Positions 39,394 through 47,672 of a DNA stretch of 49,236 nucleotides are shown here, piece by piece. The DNA is from an uncultured Bacteroidales bacterium. Lineage in GTDB: Bacteria > Bacteroidota > Bacteroidia > Bacteroidales > UBA932. The translations under genes were made by a program, and so were the position numbers. Below the pieces are notes generated by a model. The model ran no database searches and had not been told where the DNA came from. It saw only the letters and a list, made by a program, of their open reading frames with translations. The stretch spans positions 1 through 49,236 of the forward strand of contig CAMHST010000012.1 of NCBI GenBank assembly GCA_946187865.1. Direction: 5' to 3'. The stretch's first letter is position 1. Each line of letters opens with the position of its first letter.

Positions 39394-41508
39394 CTACCAG
39401 TCCGTGTGGAGTACAGGCGGCGGCAGCGGCGGCATAATGCGCGGAGCAACCGGGTCCTCCTCTCCCATAACGGGGCTGCTCACAACATCCCGCACCGGGT
39501 CGATGGGAACATCCTTGGCCCAGAAAGTAGCTTCGTCAAAGGCTGCTCCGGCCAGGGTCATGATGCGCTTCACGATGAGCTCCCGCTGGAAGGTGGAGAA
39601 GTAGAAACGGTTATCGATCATACAACTCACCCGTTCGCTGCGCCAGCGGTTAAAGAGAGACATGTCACCTCCCTGATACACGCCGATGCGGTTATAGAGC
39701 GGATTGGAGGCAACCAGGGTGGCCTTATTGTCCAGCAGGTGCTGCCAGCCTTCTTTAATATATTTTGCTCCAGCCCCGGGATCGTCATATCCGGGATTTG
39801 AATAGGTGGCGGAAACATTCAAACCGAAAGGCACACCATTATAGGGCGGGTTGTCCCAACGGTGTGACGAGATATATGATACTGCACTTTTATAGCTATT
39901 ATACCAGTACTCATCCGCCAGTTTGGAAAAACAGTGGCCGCCAAATTCATGAACCATGGTGTTCAGCCAGTTCCCCGCGCTGCTTCCCACTTCTGCAAGC
40001 CTTTCGGCAGATGTGGTCACAGGGGTCGTGATTGTCGGGTCGGAATCACTGGCCGCCTCAAGGGAGGGATAAGACCAGGCCAGACGCCCGCCATTTTCCG
40101 TGTAAGGGGCCATGCAATAGCCGAAGCCCGAAGAACTGGAATGGCAGATTCCGCCATAACGGGAATCGTTGATGATCATAAGGATAGGTACTTCTTCAAC
40201 AGTATGGATGCCGCCCTTAATATCGGGGCAGTTCGTATTAACAAAATCCCGAATCTTTGTTTCATTGGCAGCCATGTCGCTATAACTGGACTTACCCCAT
40301 GCAGACTCAAAGTAACACGCCCTATTCTGTTCTGCAGGTGTACCGTCTGTCATCCTTGCCCCAGATTCATCGGACGCGACCTTCATGATATACACATTGA
40401 AGTACTCCTTGTAACTCTTGAACGGCTCCACGTTAAAGAGCGTGTTCATGGCCGATTTGGCCAGCATCTCGTACTTGCTCATTTCGGCCGATGTGAAGCC
40501 GTCCGGAATAACCGCAATGGTCACCGGCTTGGGCGCTTCCGCCGTGGCCGACATGAACGTGATGGTGCTCAAATCCGGAACCGGCGGATCCGAGAGTGAA
40601 CTTCCGAGAGCAATGGTACCCAGGTCCGAAATCTCTCCCTGAGCAAAGGTAACAGTCTTGGAGGCAATTTTAGTGGTGGTATGTCCCATTCCGTCCGAAA
40701 AGACCAAAGAGAGTCCTGTCTGAACGCCGGGAATAACGGCAAAATAATACCAGGTATCAGCGGCAAATGTTCCGTTAAGGGTAATGGATGTATAGCGTTC
40801 CCCTCCAAAATTTTTAGTAATTGAAATAGCCGGAACACCCTCTGAATTGGGCATGATAATGAATTCTCCGGCAATGGGAGTGGCGCCGCAAAGTGTCACC
40901 GACTTGACAGCGGCGGCGGCAGATCCGGACATTTTAAACCGGACCAGGCCTACTATATTCTTGAACGTCAAATTGTCTGACTGGCTGATGGAGCGGGCAT
41001 AAGAATAGATATATTCATCTTTCACTTTCCCCGCAACGGCGTCCTGCGTGTTCGGCAGAGTCAAGCCAAAAAATACACCATTAGCGTCATGACCCAACAT
41101 AGGGCTGCCGCTTCCAGGAGCGAAAATACTATGCTGCGGAGAGGGTGAGACAGAGTAGTCTGGAGTAAAAATAGCCTTCTCTCCTCCACCGGTTGTCGTA
41201 TAGGTGGCACTCCAGAAACTGGAGTCATAGCCATACATCTTAAAATTGTCTCCCGGAGACCAGACAACCTTGGCAAAATTATCGGCCCCGTTCATTTCCA
41301 TATATGCCTTGGTCTGAACAAAGCCTGCCACCAGCGGACCCACATCACCCGCAACGCGCTTCATATACGGGGTTTGGTCTATAGCAGTCCACGGATCGAT
41401 CATCGTTGGACGCTCCTGTTCCGGAGCCTCTACCGTAACTTCCTTGGCGCAAGAAAGCACCATCAGCGGAACAACCGCCAGCAAAGCAAATAAAGCATTC
41501 TTTTTCAT
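39394..41508 (-). CDS. M64-like (IgA peptidase-type) metallopeptidase lipoprotein
   Basis: A 704-residue lipoprotein with signal MKKNALFALLAVVPLMVLSC (Cys 20). Residues ~45-300 form a β-rich N-terminal region similar in character to fimbrillin-like domains (NLTFKNIVGLVRFKM). Residues ~315-650 are the peptidase M64 domain: VTIAVIPDGFTSAEM, then the metal site VHEFGGHCFSKLADEYWY with H520, E521 and H525, then EGWQHL and RVSCMIDNRFYFSTFQR. Note the extra residue: HEFGGH is HExxxH, not HExxH. The last ~50 residues are Pro-rich. The first in-frame ATG at 41520 directly abuts the TAA of the 45-residue ORF; the start at 41508 gives the better signal, and both are possible. Cotranscribed with that ORF. 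Confidence 0.85.
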   Translation of the reverse strand: MKKNALFALLAVVPLMVLSCAKEVTVEAPEQERPTMIDPWTAIDQTPYMKRVAGDVGPLVAGFVQTKAYMEMNGADNFAKVVWSPGDNFKMYGYDSSFWSATYTTTGGGEKAIFTPDYSVSPSPQHSIFAPGSGSPMLGHDANGVFFGLTLPNTQDAVAGKVKDEYIYSYARSISQSDNLTFKNIVGLVRFKMSGSAAAAVKSVTLCGATPIAGEFIIMPNSEGVPAISITKNFGGERYTSITLNGTFAADTWYYFAVIPGVQTGLSLVFSDGMGHTTTKIASKTVTFAQGEISDLGTIALGSSLSDPPVPDLSTITFMSATAEAPKPVTIAVIPDGFTSAEMSKYEMLAKSAMNTLFNVEPFKSYKEYFNVYIMKVASDESGARMTDGTPAEQNRACYFESAWGKSSYSDMAANETKIRDFVNTNCPDIKGGIHTVEEVPILMIINDSRYGGICHSSSSGFGYCMAPYTENGGRLAWSYPSLEAASDSDPTITTPVTTSAERLAEVGSSAGNWLNTMVHEFGGHCFSKLADEYWYNSYKSAVSYISSHRWDNPPYNGVPFGLNVSATYSNPGYDDPGAGAKYIKEGWQHLLDNKATLVASNPLYNRIGVYQGGDMSLFNRWRSERVSCMIDNRFYFSTFQRELIVKRIMTLAGAAFDEATFWAKDVPIDPVRDVVSSPVMGEEDPVAPRIMPPLPPPVLHTDW

Positions 41509-41520
41509 AGCGCGTTCCAT

Positions 41521-41658
41521 TTAAAAGTTAAACAGGGGAGGAGCAAATCCCGGATCTACCGGATTCACGGGGAATCCCTCATTGCTGGCAGTGAGTACGC
41601 TGTTCTCCGCAGAGAGCAGCAGTACCTGCACTTCGGGCTCTAGATAAACTTGTTTCAT
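41521..41658 (-). CDS. 45-residue ORF upstream of, and abutting, the M64 gene
   Basis: ATG (complement of 41656-41658) to TAA (complement of 41521-41523) encodes 45 residues: MKQVYLEPEVQVLLL at the start, SAENSVLTASNEGFP in the middle, and a Pro/Phe-rich end VDPGFAPPLFNF. It has no signal peptide or Cys. The stop codon is followed immediately by an in-frame ATG of the M64 gene, which indicates translational coupling. The -7 box TATGTTTG is 21 nt upstream, so the promoter of the unit belongs to this ORF. The function is not known. Its initial Y-x-x-P pattern looks like other short Bacteroidetes ORFs I have seen before lipoprotein genes, but this is an impression, not a verified family. Confidence 0.72.
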   Translation of the reverse strand: MKQVYLEPEVQVLLLSAENSVLTASNEGFPVNPVDPGFAPPLFNF

Positions 41659-41679
41659 AGTGAATATGGGCTAGTTTTA

Positions 41680-41687
41680 CAAACATA
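41680..41687 (-). promoter_or_regulatory. -7 promoter element of the 45-residue ORF / M64 unit
   Basis: TATGTTTG on the minus strand, 21 nt before the ATG of the short ORF. This makes transcription begin upstream of the short ORF rather than at the M64 gene. No clear -33 TTTG is seen. Confidence 0.6.
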
Positions 41688-41790
41688 CAAAAAAATCTGC
41701 AGTAAACCGCACCGTCGGCCTTTTTTTTCAGATTCTCACTGTTTCTCTATACAAATACTGGGTTATTCCAGGTTGCAGGGCTACGGAAAC

Positions 41791-41946
41791 GGCAACGCAC
41801 TACGCGAAAAAGGCCGATAACGTGTAACCAGGTGACCCGCAGGGCAACGCGTTACGCGAAATAGGCCGAAAACGTGTAACCAGGTGACCTGCAGGGCAAC
41901 GCACTACGCGAAAAAGGCCGATAACGTGTAACCAGGTGACCCGCAG
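41791..41946. repeat. Three 52-bp tandem repeats, intergenic
   Basis: Copies at 41791-41842, 41843-41894 and 41895-41946. The first and third copies read identically; the second differs at about six positions. A fourth copy begins at 41947 (GGCAACG) and breaks off, and a degenerate trace precedes copy 1 (CCAGGTTGCAGGG at 41769-41781). Each unit holds GTGTAACCAGGTGACC and GGCAACGC; the second copy includes the near-palindrome CAGGTGACCTG. Reading frames through it give only repetitive, low-quality peptides. The rest of the 365-bp region 41659-42023 holds only the promoter above and no other gene. Confidence 0.85.
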
Positions 41947-42023
41947 GGCAACGAGAAGGATGCCAGGAGTGACGGAAGAAGCCGAACACGGAAAGCCGAA
42001 GCTTGGAAGGACCGTGCCGGAAA

Positions 42024-44525
42024 CTATTTCCGGACGGCGGGAGTTTCCGTGCCGAAGAGGAACTGCGGGGTGTAGCCGCCGTAGTCCACGACAATCTTCT
42101 CGAAGACGATGCCGGGGTCCAGGGGTCTCAGTTCCAGCTCGTTCCATCCTTCCTCCGCGGGCATCCCGATGACGGTCTCCACCACTCGTCTGGCCACGGT
42201 GGGATAGTAGATGGAATAGATATTTGCAGGATCCTCGTTCAGGCGGTCGTTGAAGCAGACCTCGGTCCGCTGTCCGCCAAGCGACACTTCGTACCGGTGG
42301 CCGGTGTTGTTGAACGCCAGGGTAGATTTGGTAACTACATGCACCTTCACCGACCTGACCCCGGACGGGAGTTCAAACCGATAAAGCAGTTCCGCCCCCG
42401 AGACCGGTTCCGTATAGGGCATCAACGCCACGCCGCTCAGGGTTCTTCCCATGTAAGGAATTATCGTCCAAGTTGTTCCGGAAGGTGCAACGGCTTCCGA
42501 ATAATGCTCCGCCTCCATGGCCGTAAAACCCTTGCCTGCAGGGAAGGAAAAACCGCCCGGGGGGACTGGTCCAACCCGGAAAACCTCCGGGCAGACATCG
42601 GCCTCGAAATCGTCGTTCCAGGAAGTGTAGCCGATATGCTTCTGGGTCATCATACCGTCCCACTTGCCGCCTGCGAGTTCCTTGTTGTACTGCCGCATCA
42701 GGAAGGCGTCGCGGGCAAAACAGGACTCCACCTTGTCCGCCCACTTGTCGGCGGCGGGGTCCCCGTGGAAATAGAGCGCATGGTTCATGGCCTGGGCATA
42801 GTACATTTCATACAGGTTGGAAAGCGCCTGCACAGGGAAGAGAATCAGCTGATAATAAGCGTCTTTCGCCGCCTCGGGAAGCGTCATGTATTGCCGGAGC
42901 GCCTCTGCCTCCAGACGCACGAAATCGTCGGCCACCCGCTTGAACTCGCCGGAGGGAAGGTCGTATGTGGTGCGGTCCATCATCTCTGCCGTCGTGCGGC
43001 CGCTGTATTTGCTGTACAGGTTCAGGATACGGGCGGCTTCGTCGGCCTGGTCCAGCCCGAACGCCCGGGCGCAGAAGGCCCGGGTGTGGTCCAGCAGGTT
43101 ATCGGCGGCGAACGCTTCCGGCGTGCGGGCCATGGAAAGGAACAGGTCGATGGGGTATTCCATGGGTTTGAGGTCTCCCACGTTGAGCACCCAAAGCCGG
43201 TCCACACCATAGGAATAAGTGAGCTGCAACTGCTCCCACATGTTCTGGATGGGCGTGACATTCAGCCATTTGGAGTTTCTGGGAGCACCCACGTAATCTA
43301 CATGGTAGTAGATGCCCCAGCCCCCTTTCCGCGACCGCTCGGCCGCCGTGGGGAGCTTGCGGACGTCGCCCCAGTTGTCGTCGCTCAGCAGGATGGTCAC
43401 GTCGTCCGGCACCCTCAGGCCCAGGTCGTAATACTGCTGGACTTCCTTGTACAGCGCCCAGACCTGAGGCCGTTCCGCTGCCGGACGTCCCGTCTCCCGG
43501 CGGATGATTTTCCTTTGATTGTCAATGATTTTCTCCAGCAGCGAAATGTATTTGGCCTCTTCCCCTTCCTTTCCCATCGCCGCATCGCCGTCTCCGCGCA
43601 TGCCGATGGTGATCAAGTCTTCCGTCCCGGCCGCCCGGCGCACGCCTTCGGTGAAAAACTTGTCCAGGTTTTTCTTGTTCTTCTGATAGTCCCAAGGGCC
43701 GTCGGCTCCGTTTTTCCGCACCCATTCCTGGTGATTGCGGGCCATGGGCTCGTGATGGGAGGTTCCCATGATAATGCCCATCTCGTTGGCCGTGACGCTG
43801 TTCAGGGGGTCGTCGGCATAGAAGGACCAGCCCCACATGGCCGGCCAGAGGAAATTGGCTTTCAGGCGCAGAAGCAGCTCGAACACGTGGGTATAGAACT
43901 CATGGCCACCATAGTCCGTGCCGAAGCTGTTTTTCACCCAGGACGTGAGGCAGGGCGCCTCGTCATTGAGGAAAATACCCCTGTAGCGCACGGCCGGCTG
44001 CGGCACGGTGTACGTTCCGCTTGCCAGGAAGAGGTTGTCCCGGTGCAGGACCGGCACGTCGGCCCAATAGTACCAGGGCGAGACGCCGATTTGCTCGGAC
44101 AGCTCATAGATGCCGTAAATGGTACCGCGCATGTCGGCGCCGGCAACAATCAGGGTATCCCCGCAGGTGCGGATGAGATAGGTCTCAAACTGCCCCTTCA
44201 AGGCCGACAAATCCACCTTGCCCTGGGCCGAAAGCTTCTGGATCATAGGCGATTCCACCGTTCCAGCCAGTATGGCCCGCCTGCCGGAGGAAGGTGCCTT
44301 TGTCCCGCACACGCGGGCAAAGTCTTCCCGCAGATTCCCGGCGGCGATTTGCACGCCCTTGGGGTCTGAGGGGTCTGTAACCACGGCAGCCGGAACGCCG
44401 CCGCTCACCAGCGGGAACCCGCCCCCGGATGTGGAGGTAATGCCGGGATGGTCTATGGCAGCGGCCGGAAACAGAGCCGCCAGAAGCAGCAGGGCGGCCA
44501 AAAGATAATACCTTAATGCGCTCAT
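42024..44525 (-). CDS. GH115 α-glucuronidase
   Basis: Exported glycoside hydrolase of 833 residues that removes 4-O-methyl-glucuronic acid (or glucuronic acid) side chains from xylan. The signal is MSALRYYLLAALLLLAALFPAAA. Family-typical motifs include VRYRGIFLNDEAP, LLLRLKANFLWPAMW, ANEMGIIMGTSHHEPM, GMRGDGD, and LLSDDNWGDVRKLP, the last near the middle in the catalytic barrel. A C-terminal β-domain (~655-833, GIVFEKIVVDYGGY) completes the usual GH115 shape. The start at 44525 is six bases after TATATTTG; a longer in-frame reading to 44840 lies inside the EF-G gene and is rejected. It would work with the CE7 and double esterases. Confidence 0.92.
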   Translation of the reverse strand: MSALRYYLLAALLLLAALFPAAAIDHPGITSTSGGGFPLVSGGVPAAVVTDPSDPKGVQIAAGNLREDFARVCGTKAPSSGRRAILAGTVESPMIQKLSAQGKVDLSALKGQFETYLIRTCGDTLIVAGADMRGTIYGIYELSEQIGVSPWYYWADVPVLHRDNLFLASGTYTVPQPAVRYRGIFLNDEAPCLTSWVKNSFGTDYGGHEFYTHVFELLLRLKANFLWPAMWGWSFYADDPLNSVTANEMGIIMGTSHHEPMARNHQEWVRKNGADGPWDYQKNKKNLDKFFTEGVRRAAGTEDLITIGMRGDGDAAMGKEGEEAKYISLLEKIIDNQRKIIRRETGRPAAERPQVWALYKEVQQYYDLGLRVPDDVTILLSDDNWGDVRKLPTAAERSRKGGWGIYYHVDYVGAPRNSKWLNVTPIQNMWEQLQLTYSYGVDRLWVLNVGDLKPMEYPIDLFLSMARTPEAFAADNLLDHTRAFCARAFGLDQADEAARILNLYSKYSGRTTAEMMDRTTYDLPSGEFKRVADDFVRLEAEALRQYMTLPEAAKDAYYQLILFPVQALSNLYEMYYAQAMNHALYFHGDPAADKWADKVESCFARDAFLMRQYNKELAGGKWDGMMTQKHIGYTSWNDDFEADVCPEVFRVGPVPPGGFSFPAGKGFTAMEAEHYSEAVAPSGTTWTIIPYMGRTLSGVALMPYTEPVSGAELLYRFELPSGVRSVKVHVVTKSTLAFNNTGHRYEVSLGGQRTEVCFNDRLNEDPANIYSIYYPTVARRVVETVIGMPAEEGWNELELRPLDPGIVFEKIVVDYGGYTPQFLFGTETPAVRK

Positions 44526-44530
44526 AGGCG

Positions 44531-44538
44531 CAAATATA
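44531..44538 (-). promoter_or_regulatory. -7 promoter element of the GH115 gene
   Basis: TATATTTG on the minus strand, 5 nt before the ATG at 44525. TTTG is at 44557-44554 with a 15-nt spacing. The promoter overlaps the hairpin that ends the upstream EF-G gene. Confidence 0.55.
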
Positions 44539-44540
44539 CA

Positions 44541-44579
44541 ATAATTCCCGGCACAAAATGTTTTGCACCGGGAAATTAT
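44541..44579. terminator. Imperfect hairpin after the EF-G paralogue
   Basis: ATAATT-CCCGG at 44541-44551 pairs with CCGGGAAATTAT at 44568-44579, with an inner CAAAA/TTTTG pairing. It lies 18 bp past the EF-G stop, but the GH115 promoter starts within it. Without a U-tract it is only a candidate terminator. Confidence 0.45.
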
Positions 44580-44596
44580 CGCTGAAAACAAATAAA

Positions 44597-46735
44597 TTAG
44601 TCTTCTTCCTGTTCCTGGGCGGCGTATTCGGCCAGCAGTTTGGTCTGGACGTCGGCCGGGACCTGGACGTACTCTGCGAACTTCATCTGGAAGGTGGCGG
44701 AGCCGCCGGTGAGGGAACTCAGGATGGTGGAGTAGCGGTAGAGCTCTGCCAGCGGAACACGGGCGTGAAGCACGGTGAAGCCCTTGTCCATATCCTGGTT
44801 CATGATCATGCCGCGACGGGTGTTGAGGTCGCTCATGCAAGGTCCCACATACTCGTTCGGGGTGATGATATCCACATTGTAGATGGGCTCCAGGATCTTG
44901 GGACCGGCATTGCGGAAGGCCTCTTTGAAGGCGTTGCGGCCGGCGATGATGAAGGCGATTTCCTTGGAATCTACCGGGTGCATCTTACCGTCGTACACAT
45001 ACACGCGGATGTCGCGGGCGTAGGAACCGGTAAGCGGGCCTTCCTCCATCTTGCTCTTGATACCCTTGAGGATGGCGGGCATGAAGGAAAGGTCGATGGA
45101 ACCACCCACAACGCAGTTGTAGAATTCCAGCTTTCCACCCCACTCCAGATCGGTGATTTCCTGGCTCTTGAAGTTGAAGACCACGTCTTTGCCGTCGATC
45201 TTGAAGTTCTTGGGAGCTTCCTGGCCCTCCACGTAGGGGCAAACCAGCAGATGAACCTCACCGAACTGGCCGGCGCCGCCGGACTGCTTCTTGTGACGGT
45301 ACTGGGCGGTAGCGATCTTGGTGATGGTCTCGCGGTAAGGTACCTTGGGAGCATAGAGCTCGATGTTCTGCTTGAACTCGTTGGTCACTCTCCACTTCAC
45401 GTAGTTGATGTGCTGCTCACCCATACCGGAAAGGATCGTCTGGCGCAGTTCCTTGGAATATTCCACGGTGATGGTGGGATCCTGGGCGGCCACTTTGTTC
45501 AGGGCGTCGCCTACCTTGGCCTCGTCGTTCTTGTCCACGGCCTTTACGGCGCAGCGGTACTTGGCATCCGGGAACACCATGTGCTTGAAGGCCTCTACAC
45601 CGCTCTGGGCCAGGGTGACATCCGTCTTGCCGGCCTTGAGTTTCATGACGCAGCCGATATCACCGGCGCTGATGGAGGTAACTTCTTCCTTCTTGGAGCC
45701 GGCCACGGCGTAGATGGCGCTCAGGCGCTCTCCGTTGCCGGTTTCCGGGTTCACCAGGTCTGCGCCCTTGTTCAGGGTGCCACTCATGACCCTGAAGTAA
45801 GACACCTCACCGAGGTGCTGCTCTACGGAAGTCTTGAAGATGAAGATGGCGGTGGGGCCGGCAGGGTCGCACTTGACAGTGCCGCCGTCTACCGTGGGCT
45901 CTTCCTTTCCTTCCGGTGAAGGAACCACGTTCACGATGAATTCCATGAGGCGCTTTACACCCACGTTCTCCTTGGCGGCGGTGCAGAACACCGGGATGGT
46001 CTCTCCCTTGAGGATACCGGCACGAAGACCCTCGCGGATCTCGTCGGTAGAGAGTTCCATGGTCTCGAAGAATTTCTCCATGAGCTCGTCGGAGCCTTCG
46101 GCAGCCTTTTCCATGAGTTCTGCACGGAGCTCTTCTGCCTCGTCGGCATAGGCGGCGGGGATTTCCTGCTCTTCATTCTTCTTGTTGTAGAACTTCATGG
46201 TGATCACATCCACAAAGCCTTCCAGGCCCACACCGGGGTTCACCGGGAACTGGCACAGGACAGCCTTTTTGCCGAACTCCTCGGAGATGGCGGCACGCAC
46301 ACCGTCCCAGTTGGCTTTGTCGTGGTCCATCTGGTTGACGGCAATGATCATGGGAATGCCGTACTGGTCTGCGTAGCGGCCGAACAGGGTGGTGCCCACC
46401 TCGATACCGGCCGTTCCGTTCATCACCATCACAGCGGCCTCCACCACCTTGAAGGCGGAAAGGGCGCCACCGGAGAAATCGTCGGAACCGGGAGCATCGA
46501 TGAAGTTGATCTTGCAGCCACCGAACTCTGCATACAGCGGAGTGGCATTGATGGACTTCTGGTTGGTCTGTTCAAACTCAGTGTTGTCGGACACGGTGTT
46601 CTTCTCTTCCACGGAACCGCGACGGTCAATCACCTTGCCTTCATAAAGCATGGCTTCGGAGAGGGTGGTCTTGCCGCTTCGGGGTGCGCCGATCAGAACA
46701 ACATTGCGGATGTTTTTAGTAGTGTAAGCTTTCAT
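44597..46735 (-). CDS. EF-G paralogue (EF-G2 type) with degenerate GTPase centre
   Basis: A 712-residue ribosomal translocase paralogue with all five EF-G domains. The G-domain is altered: P-loop GAPRSGKTT (16-24) in place of the usual AHIDAGKTT; switch I TNQKSINA in place of ERGITIT; and the DTPGH motif is DAPGS (80-84), so the catalytic His is Ser84. The G4 box is NQMD. The remaining domains look normal (YRETIT, RHKKQSGGAGQFG, GSYARDIRVYVYDGKMHPVDS). Published work on a B. thetaiotaomicron EF-G2 described a paralogue that translocates without hydrolysing GTP and is needed when carbon is scarce. This gene resembles that type by sequence; activity is inferred. Promoter TATATTTG lies at 46777-46784. 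Confidence 0.88.
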   Translation of the reverse strand: MKAYTTKNIRNVVLIGAPRSGKTTLSEAMLYEGKVIDRRGSVEEKNTVSDNTEFEQTNQKSINATPLYAEFGGCKINFIDAPGSDDFSGGALSAFKVVEAAVMVMNGTAGIEVGTTLFGRYADQYGIPMIIAVNQMDHDKANWDGVRAAISEEFGKKAVLCQFPVNPGVGLEGFVDVITMKFYNKKNEEQEIPAAYADEAEELRAELMEKAAEGSDELMEKFFETMELSTDEIREGLRAGILKGETIPVFCTAAKENVGVKRLMEFIVNVVPSPEGKEEPTVDGGTVKCDPAGPTAIFIFKTSVEQHLGEVSYFRVMSGTLNKGADLVNPETGNGERLSAIYAVAGSKKEEVTSISAGDIGCVMKLKAGKTDVTLAQSGVEAFKHMVFPDAKYRCAVKAVDKNDEAKVGDALNKVAAQDPTITVEYSKELRQTILSGMGEQHINYVKWRVTNEFKQNIELYAPKVPYRETITKIATAQYRHKKQSGGAGQFGEVHLLVCPYVEGQEAPKNFKIDGKDVVFNFKSQEITDLEWGGKLEFYNCVVGGSIDLSFMPAILKGIKSKMEEGPLTGSYARDIRVYVYDGKMHPVDSKEIAFIIAGRNAFKEAFRNAGPKILEPIYNVDIITPNEYVGPCMSDLNTRRGMIMNQDMDKGFTVLHARVPLAELYRYSTILSSLTGGSATFQMKFAEYVQVPADVQTKLLAEYAAQEQEED

Positions 46736-46776
46736 TGGGTATTATTAATTATTTTTGCGTTTTTCAAGGCAGTCTG

Positions 46777-46784
46777 CAAATATA
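46777..46784 (-). promoter_or_regulatory. -7 promoter element of the EF-G paralogue
   Basis: TATATTTG on the minus strand, 41 nt before the ATG at 46735. A TTTG occurs at 46801-46798, 13 nt away, shorter than the usual spacing. Confidence 0.5.
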
Positions 46785-46821
46785 ACGATTTTTCGCTCAA
46801 ATCCAATATATAAGGTGTGTT

Positions 46822-47643
46822 TTAAGCGGCTTTTACCCTTTTGCACCGGATTATCTGCCAGATAAACCAAGCCGACATGAGCACGCCCACGACAACGGCA
46901 ATGACCGAGGCCTCGGCCCCGAACGCCCCGCCGGTGATCCATTCAGGGCCTTCCACCTGTGCATGGAGGAGTGAGGGACCAGCCTCGTTTCCGGACACCT
47001 CGAACCCGAAAATATTGCCCTGGGAGAAGTTCCAGGCCCAGTGAATGCCGATAGGAAGCCACAGTGTACCGGACCATTTGTACGCCGCCCCAAGCAGCAG
47101 GCCGGCCTCGATGGCGATGGCCAGTGAAGACCACCAGGTGGCGTTGTCGTTGGTGATGTGCACCAGCCCGAAAACCAGGGCCGACACAATCAAAGCCGCG
47201 GCAAAGCCCCACTTCTCGTCGAACCAGCGGAACAGCACGCCCCGGAACAGAATCTCCTCGCCGACGGCCACGACGGAAAAAAAGCAGAAGGCGCACGCTA
47301 TCTCCATTCCCGAAGCCCCTGCTCCTGTAATCTTGTAACACCCGGCCAGCATCATGATGCCCGTGACCGTAATGAAATACCCCAGGCCGACAGAAAGCCC
47401 CAGCCCCGTGTGCGAGCCCAGCTTTCCCGGAGGAAGGTCTTTGGGCGCTGCGCCCTCGAACCACTTGACAAAAATGGCATACAGCCAGATCATGACGCCG
47501 CACATGGCAAGGGCTGCCACGCAATATACCCATCCGTGCGGAACCAAATCCACTATTCCGGCAAAGCCATACAGAAGCGTCGCCAGAAAGAAACTGGCCA
47601 GAAGCAGGCCCAGCCACTTCCAAAAAGACATTTCCTTAATCAT
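46822..47643 (-). CDS. CPBP-family intramembrane metalloprotease
   Basis: A 273-residue inner-membrane protein with about eight hydrophobic segments. The CPBP (Abi/CaaX-type) motifs are present in order: EEILFRGVLFRWF (E-E-x-x-x-R), the F-x-x-x-H of VFGLVHI, and GIHWAWNF (H-x-x-x-N). Bacterial members act as membrane-embedded proteases or chaperones in stress and peptide immunity; the substrate here is unknown. The start at 47643 is 5 nt after a TAACTTTG box, which argues against the longer reading to 47679. It shares its upstream region with rnhB, where paired palindromic elements lie. Confidence 0.88.
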   Translation of the reverse strand: MIKEMSFWKWLGLLLASFFLATLLYGFAGIVDLVPHGWVYCVAALAMCGVMIWLYAIFVKWFEGAAPKDLPPGKLGSHTGLGLSVGLGYFITVTGIMMLAGCYKITGAGASGMEIACAFCFFSVVAVGEEILFRGVLFRWFDEKWGFAAALIVSALVFGLVHITNDNATWWSSLAIAIEAGLLLGAAYKWSGTLWLPIGIHWAWNFSQGNIFGFEVSGNEAGPSLLHAQVEGPEWITGGAFGAEASVIAVVVGVLMSAWFIWQIIRCKRVKAA

Positions 47644-47648
47644 ACGCG

Positions 47649-47656
47649 CAAAGTTA
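47649..47656 (-). promoter_or_regulatory. -7 promoter element of the CPBP protease gene
   Basis: TAACTTTG on the minus strand, five bases before the ATG (complement of 47641-47643), giving a nearly leaderless transcript. Confidence 0.5.
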
Positions 47657-47672
47657 GCAAAAAGTTGAAGCC

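Noticed and set aside
41791..41946. CRISPR array
   Set aside because: Copies are head-to-tail with no variable spacers, and no cas gene is present.
41800..42172. Short open frames through the 52-bp repeats
   Set aside because: They encode only repeats of the same Pro/Arg-rich phrases in several frames, with no start signal; the DNA repeat explains the pattern.
44526..44840. N-terminal extension of GH115 into the EF-G gene
   Set aside because: The extra residues are an antisense reading of the EF-G end, and the -7 box and a normal signal peptide both place the start at 44525.
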